Shown here piece by piece: positions 36,733-40,246 of a stretch of DNA of 40,246 nt. Source of the DNA: Campylobacterota bacterium (GTDB taxonomy: Bacteria > Campylobacterota > Campylobacteria > Campylobacterales > QNZT01); assembly GCA_022600175.1 (NCBI GenBank), contig JAHZKW010000129.1, forward strand, positions 1 through 40,246. The letters are read 5' to 3'. Position 1 is the stretch's first letter; each line of letters starts with the position of its first letter. The notes beneath the pieces are model-generated. The model worked only from the letters and a program-made list of their open reading frames with translations. It had not been told where the DNA came from and did no database searches. Both the position numbers and the translations under genes were made by a program.

Positions 36733-37596
36733 ATGAAGCGTATTATTGAGATATATAAAAGCAACAGAGATGTTGTCGAATATTTTATAAGCTCATCAAT
36801 CAACCGCTTAAATTTGACCAGGCTAGACAAAGAGAGTATTAAACTGATATATAGTGTTGTCAAATGTACACAGTTGGTCTATTTCGTAGATAACGACTAT
36901 ATCTTACGCTCTAGCTATCACTATAAAAACCACACAAGTATTACAAAAACAGGACTCAGTAAATCACACTATTTTGAAAAAATTGTCTTCTCTGGAGATG
37001 GGACTTATATCAGTAATCCCTATATCAGCTCGACCAATGGTACAGCAGGAATCACCTACGTCATTAAACTAGCTGAAGGCTATATCGTCATTGATTTAAA
37101 CCTCTTATGTGTGTTAGAACAACTCCAACTTATCCAGTCTAATAAATTTGCAAGAATGATTAATAAGTATATTTATGGTTTAATGGGATTTTCTTTACTC
37201 TTTTTTGCACTTTTTTTAGGACTTTATGCCATCTATATTTTTATTGTCTCTTTTTTGGAAGAGACCCCTTTAATCCTAGAATCCACTTTTCAAGCCATTA
37301 TTGCACTCACTTTAGGCCTTGCCATCTACGATTTGGCAAAAACTATCTTAGAACATGAGATATTTTATAAGACTTTAAGCATTGATGAAGATAATAATAA
37401 CGAAGTATTAAGTAAATTTTTAAAGTCAATCATTATTGCCCTCTCCATTGAATCACTCATGGTGGTTTTTAAAATTGCACTGCATGATTATAAAGATATG
37501 ATCCATGCACTTTTTTTAATTTTAGGAGTCTCTTTAATGATCTTTGCACTTGGAAAATTTAATCATCTAAGTAGGTTAAATAGACATGAGAAATAA
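36733..37596 (+). CDS. Four-helix membrane protein with an N-terminal PDC/Cache-like domain
   Basis: 287 residues. Residues ~1-135 resemble a PDC sensor: helical lead, FVDNDYILRS, then GDGTYISNPYISSTNGTAGITYVIKL, the typical place where PDC domains bind small ligands. There is no N-terminal signal or membrane helix. Four hydrophobic helices follow at ~147-174, 184-205, 229-250 and 257-275. That topology would leave the sensor in the cytoplasm, opposite to most PDC proteins. No output domain is present. It overlaps nhaA by 11 bp, suggesting coupled translation. Function unknown. Confidence 0.65.
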   Translation: MKRIIEIYKSNRDVVEYFISSSINRLNLTRLDKESIKLIYSVVKCTQLVYFVDNDYILRSSYHYKNHTSITKTGLSKSHYFEKIVFSGDGTYISNPYISSTNGTAGITYVIKLAEGYIVIDLNLLCVLEQLQLIQSNKFARMINKYIYGLMGFSLLFFALFLGLYAIYIFIVSFLEETPLILESTFQAIIALTLGLAIYDLAKTILEHEIFYKTLSIDEDNNNEVLSKFLKSIIIALSIESLMVVFKIALHDYKDMIHALFLILGVSLMIFALGKFNHLSRLNRHEK

Positions 37597-38782
37597 AAAA
37601 ATAATCCGTTATCAAATATTTGATGATGACAGGGCTGGCGGAATTTTGTTGATGATTGCTGCGGCCCTTGCAATGATCGTTGCAAACTCGCCACTAGCTC
37701 TCTACTACAATATGTTAATCGACACACCTGTTGAGATACGTGTAGGAACTTTTGAGATCTCAAAACCACTCTTACTCTGGATCAATGACGGTCTTATGGC
37801 AGTTTTCTTTCTTGCCATCGGTTTAGAACTTAAACGTGAAGTCTTGGAGGGAGAACTCTCAAACCCGAAAAAAGTCATCCTACCACTTGCTGGTGCACTT
37901 GGAGGCATGATTGTACCTGCACTCATCTATATTATATTTAACTACAAAGACCCAGTAGCGATGAATGGTTGGGCAATCCCAACTGCCACAGATATTGCTT
38001 TTGCACTCGGTATTTTGATGCTTCTAGGAAAAAGGGTTCCTGTAGGGCTTAAAGTTTTTTTAGCTTCACTTGCAATCTTTGATGATATTGGCGCAATCGT
38101 TATCATCGCTATTTTTTATACCAGTGAACTTTCAACTTCTGCACTCTCAGTCTCACTTGCAATGATACTCTTACTCTACCTTTTAAATAAAAAAGGAGCC
38201 ACAGAGATTACAACTTATGGTTTTATAGGGCTTATCCTTTGGGTAGCTGTCTTAAAATCAGGAGTTCATGCTACACTTGCGGGTGTCATCCTTGCTTTTT
38301 TCATCCCCTATAAAAGTACCCATCAAGAAGAAAAAGGACGTTCACCACTTAAAGAACTTGAACGTGACCTCGATAAATCTGTCACCTATGTTATTCTGCC
38401 TCTTTTTGCATTTACCAATGCAAGTGTCATACTCTCCAACATCTCTTTTGAAGCACTCATGCATCCTATTCCATTAGGAATCGGTTTAGGACTTTTTATC
38501 GGTAAACAATTTGGTATATTCACATTTTGCTGGTTAAGTGTTAAGCTAGGCATTGCAAAACTACCACAGGGAATGAATTGGCAACTACTTTACGGTGTTT
38601 CTTTACTTGCGGGGATCGGTTTTACAATGAGTCTTTTTATCGCAAGTCTCTCATTTGAAAAAAGTGGTATAAATCTTCTATTTGATGAAAGGTTAGGGAT
38701 TTTGGTAGGCTCGATTCTCTCAGGAGTTTCAGGCTATTTTGTACTCAAGTTTGCACTTTACAAGAATCAAAAGCAATTGTAA
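37586..38782 (+). CDS. nhaA: Na+/H+ antiporter NhaA
   Basis: 398 residues with about twelve membrane helices. The conserved acidic pair is in FLASLAIFDDIGAIVIIAIFY, equivalent to the paired Asp residues that carry Na+ and H+ in E. coli NhaA. NDGLMAVFFLAIGLELKRE near the N-terminus and WAIPTATDIAFALGIL are also family marks. It exports Na+ in exchange for protons across the inner membrane. The start overlaps the PDC-like gene, and the 3' end overlaps the histidine kinase gene tail to tail by 38 bp. Confidence 0.95.
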   Translation: MRNKKIIRYQIFDDDRAGGILLMIAAALAMIVANSPLALYYNMLIDTPVEIRVGTFEISKPLLLWINDGLMAVFFLAIGLELKREVLEGELSNPKKVILPLAGALGGMIVPALIYIIFNYKDPVAMNGWAIPTATDIAFALGILMLLGKRVPVGLKVFLASLAIFDDIGAIVIIAIFYTSELSTSALSVSLAMILLLYLLNKKGATEITTYGFIGLILWVAVLKSGVHATLAGVILAFFIPYKSTHQEEKGRSPLKELERDLDKSVTYVILPLFAFTNASVILSNISFEALMHPIPLGIGLGLFIGKQFGIFTFCWLSVKLGIAKLPQGMNWQLLYGVSLLAGIGFTMSLFIASLSFEKSGINLLFDERLGILVGSILSGVSGYFVLKFALYKNQKQL

Positions 38783-40166
38783 AAAGTGCACCTTGGTCAC
38801 TATTTTTAACATCTAAAGACCCACCCATATTCTCTTGGATAATCATTTTTGACATATAAAGTCCTATGCCTGTCCCTTTTCCTTGCTCTTTTGTACTAAA
38901 ATAGGGTTCAAAAATTCGATCCATAATCGCTTCAGGAATACCTTCACCATTATCCATCACATGTACTTTACAATCTTGAAGTTCAATCTCTATCTCTCCA
39001 TCAGAGATTCCTCTTTGTTCAATAATATCTTTGGCATTACTGAGCAAATTTAAAATCACTTGCTGAAACTCATTTTCAAGCCCATAGATGAGATAATCTT
39101 CACCATGCACAGAGACTTTAATACCCCTATTTTGTAGCTGTGCTTGTTGAATAGAGACTGTTTTATGAATCGCTTTTTTAACTGAAAAATTTCGCTTCTG
39201 TTTATCGATTCTAAAGAAGTTTCTAAAATCATCAATTGTATCACTCATAAAAGAGATTGTACGCTTATTCTCTTCGATAAAATCTTCGATAAATGTTGCA
39301 TCAATTAACCCCTCAGCATAATCATCATCTAAATTCTGAATATTGATATTGAGTGCATTTAAAGGCTGTCTCCATTGATGTGCAATTGCACCAATCATCT
39401 CTCCCATTGCTGCTAATTTTGCTTGTTGCTGTAAAATCTCATCTTTTTTGCGTATATCCTCAACTTGCGTCTGGACCTTCTCTTCAAGTGTCTGATTGAT
39501 ACGACTGAGCTGTTTTTCAAGTTTTTTTTGACGACTTACATCGGTATGAAATCCAACCATACGAACAGCTTGTCCTGATTCATTAAAAAGAGCCTTACCA
39601 CGATCATGGATCCATACCCAATGTCCGTCTTTATGGCGCATACGATGGACATTATCATATACTTCTGTATCTCCATTAATATGTGCCTGCACATCTAAAA
39701 ATGTCTGTTTTACATCTTTCGCATGTACACGATTAGTCCACTCCTCTACATGTGAACCAATCTCCTCTTCAGCATATCCCAACATGCTTTTCCATCGTGG
39801 AGAAAAATAAGCTTCATTGGTCACCATATTCCAATCCCAAAGACCATCATTTGAACCATCAATTGCAACTTGTAAACGATCTCGAACACGCTTAATCTCT
39901 TCTTCACTACTTTTAAGCTCAGTCACATCTACCAAATAGCCCAAAAAATGTGTTACCTGATTTTCACTATCTCGAATCACCAAACTATGATCTAAAATCC
40001 ACTTCTCTTCATCCTCTTTTGTTATGATCCGATAAGGCTTATGCTCAAAATAGCTCAACTCCTTATCTATTGCATCTTGAACTTGTGCTAACACCATTGG
40101 TAAATCATCTTTATGAATCAGGGAAGCATAACAAACTTCACTCTGCATAAACTCATGTCGACGATA
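38745..40166 (-). CDS. PAS-domain sensor histidine kinase, 5' end missing
   Basis: The bacterial part covers about 473 residues; the real start is beyond the window. An incomplete first PAS domain (RRHEFMQSEV to the FLGYLVDVTE linker) is followed by a second PAS_3-type domain (~103-220, SNDGLWDWN, GYAEEEIGS, WVWIHDRGKA). A coiled coil leads to a HisKA box IAHQWRQPLN with phospho-His271 (numbered from GTG 40190), then an HATPase domain with N385 (NLLSNAKDII), DNGEGIP (413-419) and GKGTGIGLYMSK. The GTG at 40190 is not a credible start, because the sequence from about 40166 onward reads as mitochondrial COX3. No response regulator is nearby. Confidence 0.82.
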   Translation of the reverse strand, partial: YRRHEFMQSEVCYASLIHKDDLPMVLAQVQDAIDKELSYFEHKPYRIITKEDEEKWILDHSLVIRDSENQVTHFLGYLVDVTELKSSEEEIKRVRDRLQVAIDGSNDGLWDWNMVTNEAYFSPRWKSMLGYAEEEIGSHVEEWTNRVHAKDVKQTFLDVQAHINGDTEVYDNVHRMRHKDGHWVWIHDRGKALFNESGQAVRMVGFHTDVSRQKKLEKQLSRINQTLEEKVQTQVEDIRKKDEILQQQAKLAAMGEMIGAIAHQWRQPLNALNINIQNLDDDYAEGLIDATFIEDFIEENKRTISFMSDTIDDFRNFFRIDKQKRNFSVKKAIHKTVSIQQAQLQNRGIKVSVHGEDYLIYGLENEFQQVILNLLSNAKDIIEQRGISDGEIEIELQDCKVHVMDNGEGIPEAIMDRIFEPYFSTKEQGKGTGIGLYMSKMIIQENMGGSLDVKNSDQGALFTIAFDSCKVQT

Positions 40167-40246
40167 ATGAAAATACATCACCGAACCCACCGTAGTAAAA
40201 AAAGCACCACACGCACCAATATATGGTCATGGACTTGGATCTACTA
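40166..40246 (-). other. Fragment of mitochondrial cytochrome c oxidase subunit III (chimeric contig end)
   Basis: Reading the - strand from 40244, with TGA at 40227-40229 taken as Trp, gives VDPSPWPYIGACGAFF then TTVGSVMYFHY. This is the conserved start of animal-type COX3 (bovine has NPSPWPLTGALSA). UGA means Trp in animal mitochondria, while genes in this window use TGA as stop. The bacterial kinase sequence resumes at RRHEF, about 40163. Confidence 0.85.

Noticed and set aside
38745-40190. GTG 40190 as the true start of the histidine kinase
   Set aside because: The first codons encode COX3 residues (VGSVMYFHY) and the first PAS domain lacks its N-terminal half, so the frame continuity is accidental.
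40227-40229. TGA as selenocysteine or as a genome-wide Trp codon
   Set aside because: TGA ends normal bacterial genes here (for example in the ATGA overlap at 11657-11660), and the position is the invariant Trp of COX3. A mitochondrial fragment explains it better.

Overview
The window is an AT-rich, densely packed bacterial segment. Its genes point to a Campylobacterota (epsilonproteobacterial) chemolithotroph of the Sulfurimonas/Sulfurovum/Arcobacter kind. The evidence is a SurA-like chaperone next to gltX and a short malic enzyme (an order I recall from Campylobacter), a sodium channel whose residues line up almost position for position with NavAb of Arcobacter butzleri, a cytoplasmic NiFe hydrogenase, and the general protein style. 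No rRNA, tRNA, CRISPR array, IS element or integrase was seen, and no intergenic gap exceeds about 225 bp.

Layout. (1) 1-4989: SurA-like periplasmic chaperone (-), then a + strand run gltX, malic enzyme, a half-size asparaginase-like protein and an M23 peptidase, all overlapping. (2) 4979-6718: a REC-GGDEF-EAL protein with a degenerate cyclase motif and an intact phosphodiesterase set. (3) 6798-14077, all on -: a large-type NAD-glutamate dehydrogenase broken by a frameshift in a short CT/GA repeat, downstream of a two-gene NiFe hydrogenase. The hydrogenase small subunit is fused to an FAD/NAD oxidoreductase plus BFD-like [2Fe-2S] module, and one canonical proximal-cluster cysteine is asparagine. 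(4) 14190-23000: ilvD, an OmpA-type coiled-coil lipoprotein, an HI0933-family flavoprotein, a 7TMR-DISM histidine kinase, and an overlapping DUF4130/radical-SAM pair of the putative DNA modification/repair type. (5) 23134-27943: SDR epimerase, pdxH, GNAT, periplasmic glutathione peroxidase, MipA/OmpV, CbiX-like, HAD phosphatase and a small acidic unknown. (6) 28079-32226: two paralogous pairs of KpsS-like and family-2 glycosyltransferase genes in the order K+ G+ K- G-, preceded by four 11-bp-spaced GAAAC/GTAAC words resembling the Campylobacter PhosR (Pho) box. (7) 32349-38782: NavAb-like sodium channel, a large lipoprotein with a phytase-esterase-like domain and a choice-of-anchor I propeller that appears circularly permuted, a PDC-like membrane protein and NhaA. 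(8) 38745-40166: a PAS histidine kinase cut off by the window end.

The last ~80 bp (about 40166-40246, - strand) do not look bacterial. They read, in one frame with TGA as Trp, as the conserved N-terminal part of mitochondrial cytochrome c oxidase subunit III. The simplest reading is a chimeric contig end, which suggests the sample came from an animal-associated metagenome.

The candidate system of most interest is the fused hydrogenase. It looks like a soluble H2:NAD(P)-type oxidoreductase carrying its flavin module on the small subunit. The permuted phosphatase-like lipoprotein and the Pho-like repeats upstream of glycan genes suggest a phosphate-starvation theme in regions 6 and 7. Functional statements rest on motif recognition by eye; no database search was run.
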